Origin: Clostridia bacterium
Lineage (GTDB): Bacteria; Bacillota; Clostridia; Oscillospirales; CAG-272
Reading direction: 5' to 3'
Assembly (NCBI GenBank): GCA_017412675.1
Contig: JAFPWV010000230.1
Coordinates: 1 to 57,732, forward strand
DNA length: 57,732 nucleotides
The translations under genes were made by a program, and so were the position numbers. The notes below the pieces were generated by a model. That model was not told the origin of the DNA and did not search any database. It saw only the letters and a program-made list of their open reading frames with translations. This document shows positions 1 through 8,386 of this stretch, one piece after another. Numbering within the stretch: the first letter of the stretch is position 1; every line of letters begins with the position of its first letter.

Positions 1-585
1 CCGCCCACCCATCCCTGTACGCGCGAGGACCACGCGAAGGTCATCCGCATGACGGTCGACGCGATCCGTTCGGTCGACCCGGAGAGAGAAATCGTGATCG
101 ACGGGTTCAACGGCGGCGGATCCGCGCTCCCCGAGCTGGCCGATCTCGGCAAACAGGGCGTCGTGCATTCCGGGCGCGGGTACGAACCGTTCCAGATGAC
201 GCATTACAAGGCCGAATGGGTGCGAGGAGGCGCGGATTGGGCTGCTCCCTCATATCCCGGCGAGGTGGCTCCCGGGCAGGTGCGCGACCGGGAATGGATC
301 AAGAACTACTACAAGCTCTGGCGCGAAGTCGAGGCGCAGGGGGTGAAGGTCCACATCGGGGAATTCGGCTGCTACAACAAGCTCCCGAACGATCTCGCGC
401 TCCGCTGGTTCACCGATGTGCTCTCCGTCTTCCGCGAATTCGGATGGGGCTATTCCCTCTGGAATTTCAAGGGCTCCTTCGGCATCGTCGAACATGGACG
501 CCCCGGCACGGTCTACGAGGACTACAAGGGCTTCCGTCTCGACCGGGCGCTGCTCGAGCTGTTGAAGCTGCCGTTTGCGAAATAA
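1..585 (+). CDS. Glycoside hydrolase family 5-like protein, C-terminal part (5' truncated)
   Basis: The reading frame is open from the first base, so the gene begins before the window and only about 194 residues are visible. The segment carries the second half of a clan GH-A TIM barrel. The motif HIGEFG is the usual site of the catalytic nucleophile glutamate in GH5 enzymes, and GWGYSLWNFKGSFG near the end matches the final strand with its conserved tryptophan. GH5 enzymes cut beta-1,4 glucans, mannans and related glycans. Substrate, signal peptide and acid/base residue cannot be judged because the N-terminal part is missing. The first visible ATG at 49 is internal. A hairpin terminator follows the stop codon. 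Confidence 0.8.
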   Translation, partial: PPTHPCTREDHAKVIRMTVDAIRSVDPEREIVIDGFNGGGSALPELADLGKQGVVHSGRGYEPFQMTHYKAEWVRGGADWAAPSYPGEVAPGQVRDREWIKNYYKLWREVEAQGVKVHIGEFGCYNKLPNDLALRWFTDVLSVFREFGWGYSLWNFKGSFGIVEHGRPGTVYEDYKGFRLDRALLELLKLPFAK

Positions 586-605
586 ACGCGCGTTCCCGTT
601 GAACA

Positions 606-639
606 AAAAGGACTGCCGATCGTTTCAGCAGTCCTTTTC
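606..639. terminator. Bidirectional intrinsic terminator between the GH5 and Rrf2 genes
   Basis: The arms AAGGACTGC and GCAGTCCTT are separated by about 11 bases, with A and T runs on the two sides. It can end transcription of the rightward GH5 gene and of the leftward cysK-Rrf2 unit. Confidence 0.75.
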
Positions 640-642
640 CGT

Positions 643-1077
643 TCAGATCACATACATATCGCCCGTGTCGGTCCGCATCAGATCGGCGACGGTGATGGAG
701 GAGAAATAGTCGCGCGTGAGCTCGTAGAATTTCTCCCACATCGGGAGGGTCCGGCACTCCGCTTTTCGCTCGCAGACCTTCGATCGGTCGGCGAGGCAGG
801 CCACCGGCGCGAGGTCCTCCTCGGTAAGGGTCAGAATGTCGAAGACGCGGTATTCGTCGGGATCCTTCGTCAGGCGATAGCCGCCGCCCTTTCCCTGCAC
901 GCCCTCGATGAGATCGTTTTTCGTCAGGACCGGGAGGATCCGCTCGAGGTATTTGAGCGAAATGTCCTGCCGTGCGGCGACGTCCTTCATGGGGATATAC
1001 GCGCCGTTCGCGTGCTCCGCCAGATCGATGAGGACCCGGAGCGCGTACCGGCCTCGTGTGGAGATCAGCATGTTCAT
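643..1077 (-). CDS. Rrf2 family transcriptional regulator (CymR/IscR-like)
   Basis: The 144-residue protein has the usual Rrf2 length. An N-terminal winged helix (MLISTRGRYALRVLIDLA, then ISLKYLERILPVL and GKGGGYRL) is followed by a dimerisation helix. Three cysteines around residues 93-107 are spaced C-X7-C-X5-C, close to but not identical with the Fe-S ligand spacing of IscR. The gene lies 79 bases downstream of cysK on the same strand and is probably co-transcribed with it. The cysK promoter carries a CTACC-N5-GGTAG palindrome, so the parsimonious reading is a CymR-type repressor of cysteine synthesis. An Fe-S sensing role through the three cysteines is an alternative. Confidence 0.85.
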   Translation of the reverse strand: MNMLISTRGRYALRVLIDLAEHANGAYIPMKDVAARQDISLKYLERILPVLTKNDLIEGVQGKGGGYRLTKDPDEYRVFDILTLTEEDLAPVACLADRSKVCERKAECRTLPMWEKFYELTRDYFSSITVADLMRTDTGDMYVI

Positions 1078-1156
1078 CCTCCGTTGTCAGACAGCCCGAT
1101 AACGCCGGGGGTCTCCGGCGTGCTCGGGAAATGGTTGTTGGATTCCTCTGTGCCGT

Positions 1157-2089
1157 TCAGTCGGCGAAGAGCGGGGTGGAGAGATAGCGGTCGCCGGTAT
1201 CGGGGAGGAGCGCGACGATGGTCTTGCCCGCGTTCTCGGGACGCTTCGCCAGCTCGATGGCTGCGTGAGCCGCCGCGCCGGAGGAGATGCCCACGAGCAC
1301 GCCTTCGCTCCTGCCGATGCGCTTCCCTGCCGCGAACGCGTCTTCGTTCGTGACCGGGATGATCTCGTCGTAGATCTTCGTGTTGAGGACTTCCGGGACA
1401 AAGCCCGCGCCGATGCCCTGGATCTTGTGCGGACCGGCGACACCCGTGGAGAGGACGGCGGAGGAGGCGGGTTCGACGGCGACGACCTTCACGTTCGGAT
1501 TTTGGGACTTCAGGTATTCGCCGATGCCCGTGATCGTGCCGCCCGTACCGACGCCCGCGACGAAGATGTCGACCTTGCCGTCGGTGTCCTCCCAGATCTC
1601 GGGACCGGTCGTCTCGCGGTGGATCCTCGGGTTGGCCGGATTGACGAACTGGCCGGGGATGAAGGCATTCGGGATCTCGCGGGCAAGCTCGTCGGCCTTT
1701 GCGATCGCGCCTTTCATGCCCTTCGCGCCCTCGGTGAGAACGAGCTCCGCGCCGTAAGCCTTCATGATCTGCCGGCGCTCGACGGACATGGTTTCGGGCA
1801 TGACGATGATGATGCGGTAGCCCTTGGCAGCCGCGACGGACGCGAGACCGATGCCGGTATTGCCGCTCGTCGGTTCGATGATGACGGAGCCGGGTTTTAG
1901 CTTGCCGGTCGCTTCAGCGTCGTCGATCATGGCCTTGGCGATGCGGTCCTTCACGGATCCGGCGGGATTGAAGTATTCGAGCTTGGCGAGGACCTTTGCC
2001 GGGAGGTTCTCTTCTTTTTCGATGTGCGTCAGCTCGAGGAGGGGCGTCTTTCCGATCAACTGATCGGCAGAGGTATATACGTTCGACAT
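1157..2089 (-). CDS. cysK: Cysteine synthase (O-acetylserine sulfhydrylase)
   Basis: The enzyme makes cysteine from O-acetylserine and sulfide with PLP in the cytoplasm. The 310-residue length is typical. The Schiff-base lysine is K47 in NPAGSVKDR, the substrate loop is EPTSGNTG and the PLP-phosphate loop is GTGGTITG. The start ATG follows the RBS AAGGAG closely. A strong promoter and an Rrf2-type palindrome lie just upstream, and the Rrf2 gene follows it, which suggests an autoregulated cysteine module. CysK and CysM cannot be fully separated by eye, but the sequence is CysK-like throughout. Confidence 0.95.
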   Translation of the reverse strand: MSNVYTSADQLIGKTPLLELTHIEKEENLPAKVLAKLEYFNPAGSVKDRIAKAMIDDAEATGKLKPGSVIIEPTSGNTGIGLASVAAAKGYRIIIVMPETMSVERRQIMKAYGAELVLTEGAKGMKGAIAKADELAREIPNAFIPGQFVNPANPRIHRETTGPEIWEDTDGKVDIFVAGVGTGGTITGIGEYLKSQNPNVKVVAVEPASSAVLSTGVAGPHKIQGIGAGFVPEVLNTKIYDEIIPVTNEDAFAAGKRIGRSEGVLVGISSGAAAHAAIELAKRPENAGKTIVALLPDTGDRYLSTPLFAD

Positions 2090-2116
2090 GATGGTTCTCC
2101 TTGTTCGGATCTTTAA

Positions 2117-2211
2117 TACTACCTGTTCGGTAGGTTGGTGTGATTATAGCACACCACGATCCGTTTGTCAAGGGGTTTGCGAAAAATATTTTCCGATTTT
2201 TTCGGTAGGTT
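2117..2211 (-). promoter_or_regulatory. cysK promoter with Rrf2-type operator and a second half-site
   Basis: On the minus strand the -35 is TTGACA (2166-2171) and the -10 is TATAAT (2143-2148), with a 17-base spacer. The palindrome CTACC-N5-GGTAG (2119-2133) sits just after the -10, where a repressor would block initiation. The plus-strand 11-mer TTCGGTAGGTT occurs at 2126-2136 and again at 2201-2211, upstream of the -35. Assigning these sites to the adjacent Rrf2 protein is inference. Confidence 0.75.
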
Positions 2212-2235
2212 TTCGGAGGACCGCATCGGGGCATG

Positions 2236-2263
2236 AAAAAGGGACCGCGCTGGCAGTCCCTTT
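2236..2263 (-). terminator. Intrinsic terminator of the alpha-mannosidase gene
   Basis: On the minus strand AAGGGAC pairs with GTCCCTT across about 12 bases and is followed by a T run. It lies 12 bases past the GH38 stop codon. Confidence 0.75.
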
Positions 2264-2274
2264 CTTGCTGGGTA

Positions 2275-5073
2275 TTACCGGATCTTCACGGTCGCCATGG
2301 CAAACGGCGCGAGGGGTACAGTGACCTTGCGGCCGTCGATACCGCAGGTTCCGATCTCGTGGCGCTCCGTGATGTCGACGATCGCCGCCTGCTCCGGCGC
2401 TTTCACGAGGTCGGAGAGGATGAGTGCGGCGCTTGTGCCTTCTCCGCCGTAGTCCGCGATGCGCACGATCAGGCCGCCGTCCTCACCGTTCTTCACGCCG
2501 GAGACCATCACGCCCTGCCCTGCCTCGAGCGAGAGAAAGGCGCCTTCGGTCGGGAGCGTGCCTCCGTGCTTCGTCGCGGCGTTGAAGGCGATCGGGTGGA
2601 CGTAGAGCGTCGCGAGCTTCTTCTGCTCTTCCTCCGCACAGACGCCGACGCCGAGGTTGAAGTGGTGGATGCCGCGCTCCGGGTACGGATCGGGATCGAC
2701 GGAGGACCGGATGAGCGTCACCGCGCCGGAATTCTCATGGCCGCGGAAGCCGTACTTCGTGTCCGTGACGATGAACGCCGCACCCCCGTCCTTCTCGAGC
2801 CGCATGAAGCTGTTGCCCGGAACGTCGTGGGCGATGTCGCCGCGGGTGATTTTGCCCATCGGGATGTCGTAGGTATAGTCCTTCACGGCGTAGGCGACGG
2901 GCAGATGGAAACCCAGCTGCGGGGTGTTGTCGCCCGGAACGCCGATCTCGTGCCAGTCGACGTCCGCGTGGAAGTTCAGAATCTTCGACTCGCCGAGCAG
3001 CTCGACCGTGACGGTCAGCTTCGAGGAGGCGAATTTGACTTCATAGCGGAGACGGCGGCGCAGACCGGTCACGCCGTAATCGAGGAGGCGGATGTCGCGG
3101 CCCGGCTGATTCAGGACGTCGACGCTCATGTATTCGCCGACCCGCCATGCGGTCATGCCGTGGCGCGGGTTCTCGCGGATGAAGCGGAAGACGGCGGACG
3201 GCTTCTCCGGAGTGACGATGTGCTCGCCGGTCGCTTTGTCGGTGAGCTCGGTCATGGCGAAGGACATCGGATCGAAGACCGCCCTGATCTGCCCGTTTTC
3301 GAGCACGAACGGGCTGTCGGTGATGTAGTCGCACCATGCGCCGGAATCCGTGGATGCGGGAACGCCCTCGGCGTCTTTGAGCTTCAGCACGATCGTGGTC
3401 CAGCCGAACGCCGGGATCTTTGCATGGACGAGGAATTTCGTAAAGCTGTGTCCCCAGTAGCCGTGTCCGGCCGCGAGGACTTCGGAAGCGACGGGATTGC
3501 CCGCGGTATCGGTGAAGTGCGCGAGGGAGAGGTCGTAGTTGTAATCCCAGACGGTCACCTCGGTCACCTCGTCGCGGTCGTAGCGCGTGGGATTGAAGAG
3601 GTGCAGCGCGCGGACGGAGCCTCTGCCGCGTTCGGTCTGCGGGAAACGGTAGCCCGCGCCGTGCTCGACGGCAAATCCGACGCCGCCGCCCTCGGAACGG
3701 GTGAAGTTGTTGTCGTCGAACGGGATCGCGGAGGTGTCGATCGAGTCGGCGATATTTCTCAGCGAGGCGTTGGCGGAAATGTCGATGCCTGCCAGCGCGT
3801 CCTGGAAGTGGCCGAGCGCGTATTCGCGGGTCTCGGTGATGCCGGAGCCCGGGAGGATGTCGTGGAAGTGGTTGAAGAGGATCTGCCGCCAGGACTTCTC
3901 GAAGATCGACGTGCGGGTGGGCGCGCCGGTCAGGGCAGTCGCCGCGGCGGAATAGGTCTCGGCTTCGTAGACGCGGTCCTCGGCGATGCGGTTGGCCATC
4001 TTGATGCGCGTCTGGGTCGTGTAGCAGCCGGTGAAGACGTAGTTGAGCTCGTGGTCGATGAGGGGCAGCTTGTCGCGGATCTTCTCGCAGGCGGCGAAGA
4101 ACTTCGCGTAGGTGCCGAATTCGATCGTCGGATAGAGCGGGAAGGTCGCGTCGTCAAGGATGCGCTCGACGTCGTTGCGGGTCGGTCCGCCGCCGTGGTC
4201 GCCGACGCCGTAGACCTTCAGATAGGTGTCCGTGCCGATGTTCGCGCAGTAAAGCGGCATGTTCTCGAAGGTGCGGATGTCGATGTCGCTGTTGTATGCC
4301 TTCGTGTCGTGGATGACGAGCAGCTCCTTGCCGGATTTCGCGCGCCAGCGGTAAAGCTCCGGCTGATCGTCGTTCGCGCGCATGTGGTAGTAATAATCGA
4401 TGCCGCCGTTCTGGCAGATCTCGGGGACGTTGATGTTGTGGCCGAAGGTGTCCGGCTCGAAATCGATGCGGATGGAATCGGGGTCGATGTCGAGCAGGTT
4501 CCCGAGATAGCGCTTGGTGTAGAGGATATGGCGGGAGAGCGATTCGCCGTTCGGCATGTTCTTGTCGGTCTCGGTCCACGTCGACGCGGAAACCTCCCAG
4601 CGTCCCTCATGGACGTATTTCCTGATCTCGTCGAGCATCTCTGGCGCGAAGTCCTCGACGATCTTGTAGGTCGACGCCTGTGACTGCGCGAAGGTGAAGG
4701 ACGGGTACTCCTTCATGAGATCGAGCATGGTGCGGAAGGTGTCGACCGTGACGGAGGCCGTCTCGTGATAGCCCCACATCCAGTTCATGTCGATGTGCGC
4801 ATGGGCGATGCAGTAGATCTTCAGGGATTTCGCCGCCGGGGAGAGATCGGCGAGGGAGTTCTCCACCGCCTCTGCCGTCGAGCGGGAGATGGTGTGCTCG
4901 TCGGCAAGGGCAGCAAGCAGATCGTCGCACGCCGCTTCGAGCCGTGCGTCATAGATGTGCCCTCGCGTCTGAGACAGGCACGCCATGTAGCAGAGCTCGG
5001 CGTAGATGCGGTGCGCCCAGTAATTCGTCGCGCACACGCCGCGGATCCGTCTGAGTTTATCGCTGAAAGTCAT
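2275..5073 (-). CDS. GH38 alpha-mannosidase
   Basis: The 932-residue protein hydrolyses alpha-mannosides, as family GH38 does with a zinc ion and a catalytic aspartate. The zinc-binding start of the catalytic domain is HAHIDMNWMWG (near residue 91). The motif RIDFEPDTFGHN (near 205) contains the nucleophile aspartate. GTPQL/HLP-type beta-sandwich sequence fills the C-terminal half. No signal peptide is seen, so the enzyme is probably cytoplasmic and acts on imported mannosides. The RBS AAGGAG is 7-8 bases before the ATG. A TTGACT-N17-TATAAT promoter lies upstream and the gene is transcribed alone. Confidence 0.93.
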   Translation of the reverse strand: MTFSDKLRRIRGVCATNYWAHRIYAELCYMACLSQTRGHIYDARLEAACDDLLAALADEHTISRSTAEAVENSLADLSPAAKSLKIYCIAHAHIDMNWMWGYHETASVTVDTFRTMLDLMKEYPSFTFAQSQASTYKIVEDFAPEMLDEIRKYVHEGRWEVSASTWTETDKNMPNGESLSRHILYTKRYLGNLLDIDPDSIRIDFEPDTFGHNINVPEICQNGGIDYYYHMRANDDQPELYRWRAKSGKELLVIHDTKAYNSDIDIRTFENMPLYCANIGTDTYLKVYGVGDHGGGPTRNDVERILDDATFPLYPTIEFGTYAKFFAACEKIRDKLPLIDHELNYVFTGCYTTQTRIKMANRIAEDRVYEAETYSAAATALTGAPTRTSIFEKSWRQILFNHFHDILPGSGITETREYALGHFQDALAGIDISANASLRNIADSIDTSAIPFDDNNFTRSEGGGVGFAVEHGAGYRFPQTERGRGSVRALHLFNPTRYDRDEVTEVTVWDYNYDLSLAHFTDTAGNPVASEVLAAGHGYWGHSFTKFLVHAKIPAFGWTTIVLKLKDAEGVPASTDSGAWCDYITDSPFVLENGQIRAVFDPMSFAMTELTDKATGEHIVTPEKPSAVFRFIRENPRHGMTAWRVGEYMSVDVLNQPGRDIRLLDYGVTGLRRRLRYEVKFASSKLTVTVELLGESKILNFHADVDWHEIGVPGDNTPQLGFHLPVAYAVKDYTYDIPMGKITRGDIAHDVPGNSFMRLEKDGGAAFIVTDTKYGFRGHENSGAVTLIRSSVDPDPYPERGIHHFNLGVGVCAEEEQKKLATLYVHPIAFNAATKHGGTLPTEGAFLSLEAGQGVMVSGVKNGEDGGLIVRIADYGGEGTSAALILSDLVKAPEQAAIVDITERHEIGTCGIDGRKVTVPLAPFAMATVKIR

Positions 5074-5140
5074 GGGAATTCTCCTTTTCGTTGGGATCGT
5101 CCGATTTCAAATCCGGGCTTTGGCGCCCGTTTCTCTGTTC

Positions 5141-5169
5141 ATTATAACGAATCATCGACCCGAAGTCAA
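5141..5169 (-). promoter_or_regulatory. Sigma-A promoter of the GH38 gene
   Basis: On the minus strand the -35 is TTGACT (5164-5169) and the -10 is TATAAT (5141-5146), with a 17-base spacer, about 70 bases before the start codon. Confidence 0.7.
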
Positions 5170-5210
5170 GATATTTTTCGGAATTTACGACAATTTCAGA
5201 TGCGCAGGGA

Positions 5211-5239
5211 TTGATTTCCGCCCAGCGTTGTGATACAAT
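5211..5239 (+). promoter_or_regulatory. Sigma-A promoter of the SGNH hydrolase operon
   Basis: The -35 is TTGATT (5211-5216) and the -10 is TACAAT (5234-5239), with a 17-base spacer. It is divergent from the GH38 promoter. GGGAGG at 5264-5269 is the RBS for the ATG at 5276; a closer ATG at 5271 runs straight into a stop. Confidence 0.65.
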
Positions 5240-5275
5240 GATTTCGATCAAAAATCACCTTTTGGGAGGCATGAC

Positions 5276-5908
5276 ATGAAAATTCTGTTTCTGGGCGATT
5301 CCATCACCGACGTGGGACGCAACACGCACAACGGGAGCCTGATCTCGATCGGTCAGGGCTATCCCCTCCTCGTGGACGGGTGCCTGTCCGTGAAGTACCC
5401 GGGCGAATACGAGTTCGAGAATCTCGGCATCAGCGGCAACCGCATCGTCGACGTGTACGCGCGCATCAAGGCGGACTGCTGGAACCATGAGCCGGATCTC
5501 ATCTCGATCCTCATCGGCGTCAACGACGTGTGGCATGAGTTCGGCGGACGAAACGGCGTCGATGCGGACCGCTTCTATAACGTTTACAAGATGCTCGTCA
5601 CCGACACGAAGAAGGCCCTGCCCGCGAGCCGGAAGATGATCCTCATGGAGCCGTTCGTGCTCAAGGCAAGCGCGACGGAAGGCGCCTGGGACCTGTTCCG
5701 CGGCGAGACCGAGAAGCGCGCTGAGGCTGTCCGCCGGATCGCGGAGGAGACCGATCAGATCCTTCTGCCCCTCCAGGCGATGTTCGACGAAGCGGCGGAG
5801 AAGATGCCCGCGTCCTACTGGCTCGGAGACGGCGTCCATCCCACCCCGGCGGGCCATCAGCTCATCGCGGACGCGTGGGTCAAGTGCTTCGAGAAGAACT
5901 TCCGATGA
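5276..5908 (+). CDS. SGNH/GDSL family hydrolase
   Basis: The 210-residue protein has all blocks of an SGNH esterase: GDSIT with the nucleophile serine at residue 9, the glycine of block II in ENLGISGN, the asparagine of block III in GVNDVW, and DGVHPT with the catalytic Asp and His near the C-terminus. Family members remove acyl, often acetyl, groups from carbohydrates. No signal peptide is visible, so a cytoplasmic deacetylase for sugars or oligosaccharides is likely. Its stop codon overlaps the next start in the sequence ATGA, which points to translational coupling. The exact substrate is unknown. Confidence 0.9.
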   Translation: MKILFLGDSITDVGRNTHNGSLISIGQGYPLLVDGCLSVKYPGEYEFENLGISGNRIVDVYARIKADCWNHEPDLISILIGVNDVWHEFGGRNGVDADRFYNVYKMLVTDTKKALPASRKMILMEPFVLKASATEGAWDLFRGETEKRAEAVRRIAEETDQILLPLQAMFDEAAEKMPASYWLGDGVHPTPAGHQLIADAWVKCFEKNFR

Positions 5909-6516
5909 TGTATTCGTCCCACATCCGGCTTCCGTTTTCCCTGGGCGAGGGATATCCCGATCCCGTCTGGGTTCCCGTGATCCGCTCGCGGAGAAAGACC
6001 GTTTCCCTCTTCCTGAAGCCGGACGGCACGTTCCTCGTCCGCGGGCCTCTCCGGATCCCGGACAAAGAGGTGACCGCGTTCCTCGCGCAGAAAGAAAGCT
6101 GGCTCCGGTCCCATCTGGCGAAGCAGCGGGATGCGGCAGACGCCGATGAAGCGGGGCGGCTCACCGAGGAGGAGATCGACGCGCTCATCCGTGAAGCGCG
6201 CACCGACATCCCCGCGCGGGTGAAGCGGTTCGGACCTGTAGTCGGCGTGAGCTGGGGCAGGATCACGATCCGGAAGCAGAGGACGCGCTGGGGAAGCTGT
6301 TCGGCGGAAGGAAACCTCAGCTTCAACGGTCTCTTGATGCTCGCGCCTCCCGAGGCGAGGGATTACGTCGTGATCCACGAGCTCTGCCACCGGCTGGAAA
6401 TGAATCACTCCGCGCGGTTCTGGGCGCATGTCGAGCGCGTCTGTCCAGATTATAAAGTTCAGAAAAAGTGGTTCCGCGAGCACGGTCCCGCCCTCATGAA
6501 GCGGATGTTCGGGTGA
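5905..6516 (+). CDS. YgjP-like (DUF45/M48-related) metal-dependent hydrolase
   Basis: The protein has about 203 residues. HELCH (near residues 158-162) followed by MNHSARFW matches the zinc-binding HExxH helix and distal ligand region of the YgjP/DUF45 family, and RWGSCS upstream is the family signature. A start at 5875 is possible on paper, but ATG 5905 (or 5908) overlaps the previous stop and gives the normal N-terminus. Family members are thought to be metallopeptidases and are often encoded near restriction or housekeeping genes; their substrates are unknown. Here it is coupled to the SGNH hydrolase gene. Confidence 0.88.
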   Translation: MMYSSHIRLPFSLGEGYPDPVWVPVIRSRRKTVSLFLKPDGTFLVRGPLRIPDKEVTAFLAQKESWLRSHLAKQRDAADADEAGRLTEEEIDALIREARTDIPARVKRFGPVVGVSWGRITIRKQRTRWGSCSAEGNLSFNGLLMLAPPEARDYVVIHELCHRLEMNHSARFWAHVERVCPDYKVQKKWFREHGPALMKRMFG

Positions 6517-6550
6517 GCGGCCGATACGAAACAACCGAAAGGAGTCCATC

Positions 6551-8305
6551 ATGTTACCCGTCAAAAACGCGCATATCCTCGTATCTCCCGAGGCGATCGG
6601 CGATCCCGATTCCACCGCACTCTACGCCGCGAAGGAGCTGCGGTACTATCTCGACCGGATGACGTCAACGAGCCTGCCGCTCTCCTCCGAAGGCGAGGAA
6701 GAAAACGCGATCCTCGTCGGTTCGGCGTCCGGGCTCGACGTGTCCGGCTGCTCGGACGACGGCTTTCTCATCGAATCGTCGGGCAATACCGTGAAGCTCG
6801 CGGGAGGGTGCCGGGGCGTGCTCTACGGCGCGTATGAGCTCCTCGAAAGGCTCGGCGTCCGGTTCTTCACGCCGACCTGCGAGAAGGTCCCGACCGCGCC
6901 CGACGCCGTGATCCCCGATCTCTCCCTCCGGTCCGAACCGACGTTCGAGTACCGCACGCACAACTATGCGACGATCCGGCAGTATCCCCGCTTTTCGGCG
7001 AAGCTGCGTCTGAACGGCACGCTCGGCGCTCCGATCCCGAAGCGGCTCGGCGGCTCGATGAGCTACGGGCTGTTCGTGCATTCGTTCGAGCACCTGATCC
7101 CCACCTCGGAATTCAGCGAGACGCATCCCGAGTACTTCGCCCTTGTCAATGGGAAGCGCGTCACCACGAGCGGCGGACGGACCCAGCTCTGCCTAACCAA
7201 TCCCGACGTGATCCGGCTCCTGACCGAGCGGACGCGTGCCTTCCTCCGCGCTCATCCGGGCAACCGTCTGATGTCGCTCTCCCAGAACGACTGGGGCGGC
7301 AACTGCCAATGCGAAAACTGCCGGAAGATCGACGAGGAAGAGGGCTCCCCGTCCGGTACGCTGCTGCGCGCGGTCAACGCCGTGGCAGAAGCGCTCGAAG
7401 ATGAATTCCCGGACGTGATCTTCGACACGCTGGCTTATGTGTACAGCCGACCCGCGCCGCACATCACCCGCAACCGGCACAATGTCTGCGTCCGTCTCTG
7501 CTCGATCGAATGCTGCTTCTGCCATCCCTTCGACGGATGCGACGACGAGCGGCGTTCGGTCACGCGCCCGGACGGAACGAAGTCGAGCTTCATCACCGAC
7601 CTCCGCGACTGGGGGAAGATCTGCGACCGGATGTACATCTGGGACTACACGACCTGCTTCGCCCACTACCCGACGCCGCATCCCAACTGGCGGATCCTCC
7701 AGCGCAACGCACAGCTCATGGCGGAGAACAACGTCAAGGGCGTCTTCGAGCAGGCGTGCGGTGCGTCCCAGGGCGGCGTCGACTTCAACGACATGCGGGC
7801 CTATCTGATCTCGAAGCTTCTCTGGGATCCGTACTGCGATCTCGACGCGCACCGCCGCGAATTCATGGAGTACTATTACGGCGCGGCGGCTCCGTACCTC
7901 GATCAGTACCTGAATCTCGTCTGCGACACGGCGGAGAAGTACGATCACGTCGGCTTCAACGACAATCCGCTCCACCGCTTCCTCGAAGAGGACATGCTCG
8001 AGAAGTACTTCGCCCTCTTCGATCAGGCTGCGGCTGCGGTCATTGGCGATCCGGCGCGGCTGATGCGCGTGGACAAGGCGCGGCTGTCGATCCGCTGGGT
8101 GGCGCTCAAGCGCAAAACCATGCTGCGCGGCGAATACGATCCCGAAGAGATCAATCAGTTCTTCGCCGACTGGAAGATGCACGGGCTGTCCCGTATCGAC
8201 GAGTGGTGCAACGTGGAGACCACGCATCGCGCGCTCCTCGAGGGGAAATGGCGCGGCGTCGAGTATTTCGACCATTGGACCGGCGAGGAGACGGAATTGC
8301 TGTAA
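6551..8305 (+). CDS. DUF4838 domain-containing protein, glycosidase-like
   Basis: The 584-residue protein begins with a mixed alpha/beta domain (residues 1-115; TALYAAKELRYYLDRM, GVLYGAYELLERLGVRFF) like the N-terminal domain of alpha-glucuronidases and GH20-type enzymes. The DUF4838 core follows, with NDWGGNCQCENCRKID and FEQACGASQGGVDFNDMRAYL. DUF4838 proteins are common in gut glycan-degradation loci and have a TIM-barrel-like core; the reaction is not established. No signal peptide is seen. The RBS AAAGGAG precedes the ATG. It is probably the last gene of the operon that starts at 5276, and a strong terminator follows. Confidence 0.85.
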   Translation: MLPVKNAHILVSPEAIGDPDSTALYAAKELRYYLDRMTSTSLPLSSEGEEENAILVGSASGLDVSGCSDDGFLIESSGNTVKLAGGCRGVLYGAYELLERLGVRFFTPTCEKVPTAPDAVIPDLSLRSEPTFEYRTHNYATIRQYPRFSAKLRLNGTLGAPIPKRLGGSMSYGLFVHSFEHLIPTSEFSETHPEYFALVNGKRVTTSGGRTQLCLTNPDVIRLLTERTRAFLRAHPGNRLMSLSQNDWGGNCQCENCRKIDEEEGSPSGTLLRAVNAVAEALEDEFPDVIFDTLAYVYSRPAPHITRNRHNVCVRLCSIECCFCHPFDGCDDERRSVTRPDGTKSSFITDLRDWGKICDRMYIWDYTTCFAHYPTPHPNWRILQRNAQLMAENNVKGVFEQACGASQGGVDFNDMRAYLISKLLWDPYCDLDAHRREFMEYYYGAAAPYLDQYLNLVCDTAEKYDHVGFNDNPLHRFLEEDMLEKYFALFDQAAAAVIGDPARLMRVDKARLSIRWVALKRKTMLRGEYDPEEINQFFADWKMHGLSRIDEWCNVETTHRALLEGKWRGVEYFDHWTGEETELL

Positions 8306-8341
8306 GCCGGAAGACCTCTGCCGAAGTAAGATTTCCAAAAC

Positions 8342-8379
8342 AAAAACTGCCCTGCGGGTCCTCCGTGGGACAGTTTTTT
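8342..8379. terminator. Bidirectional terminator between DUF4838 and the TIM-barrel gene
   Basis: The arms AAAAACTG-CCC and GGG-CAGTTTTTT form a hairpin with A and T runs on both sides, placed between two convergent genes. Confidence 0.8.
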
Positions 8380-8386
8380 GTATTCG

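Noticed and set aside
2233-4683. 816-codon plus-strand frame over the mannosidase
   Set aside because: It is antisense to a full GH38 gene, has arginine/valine/aspartate-rich composition typical of shadows in GC-rich DNA, and shows no family motif.
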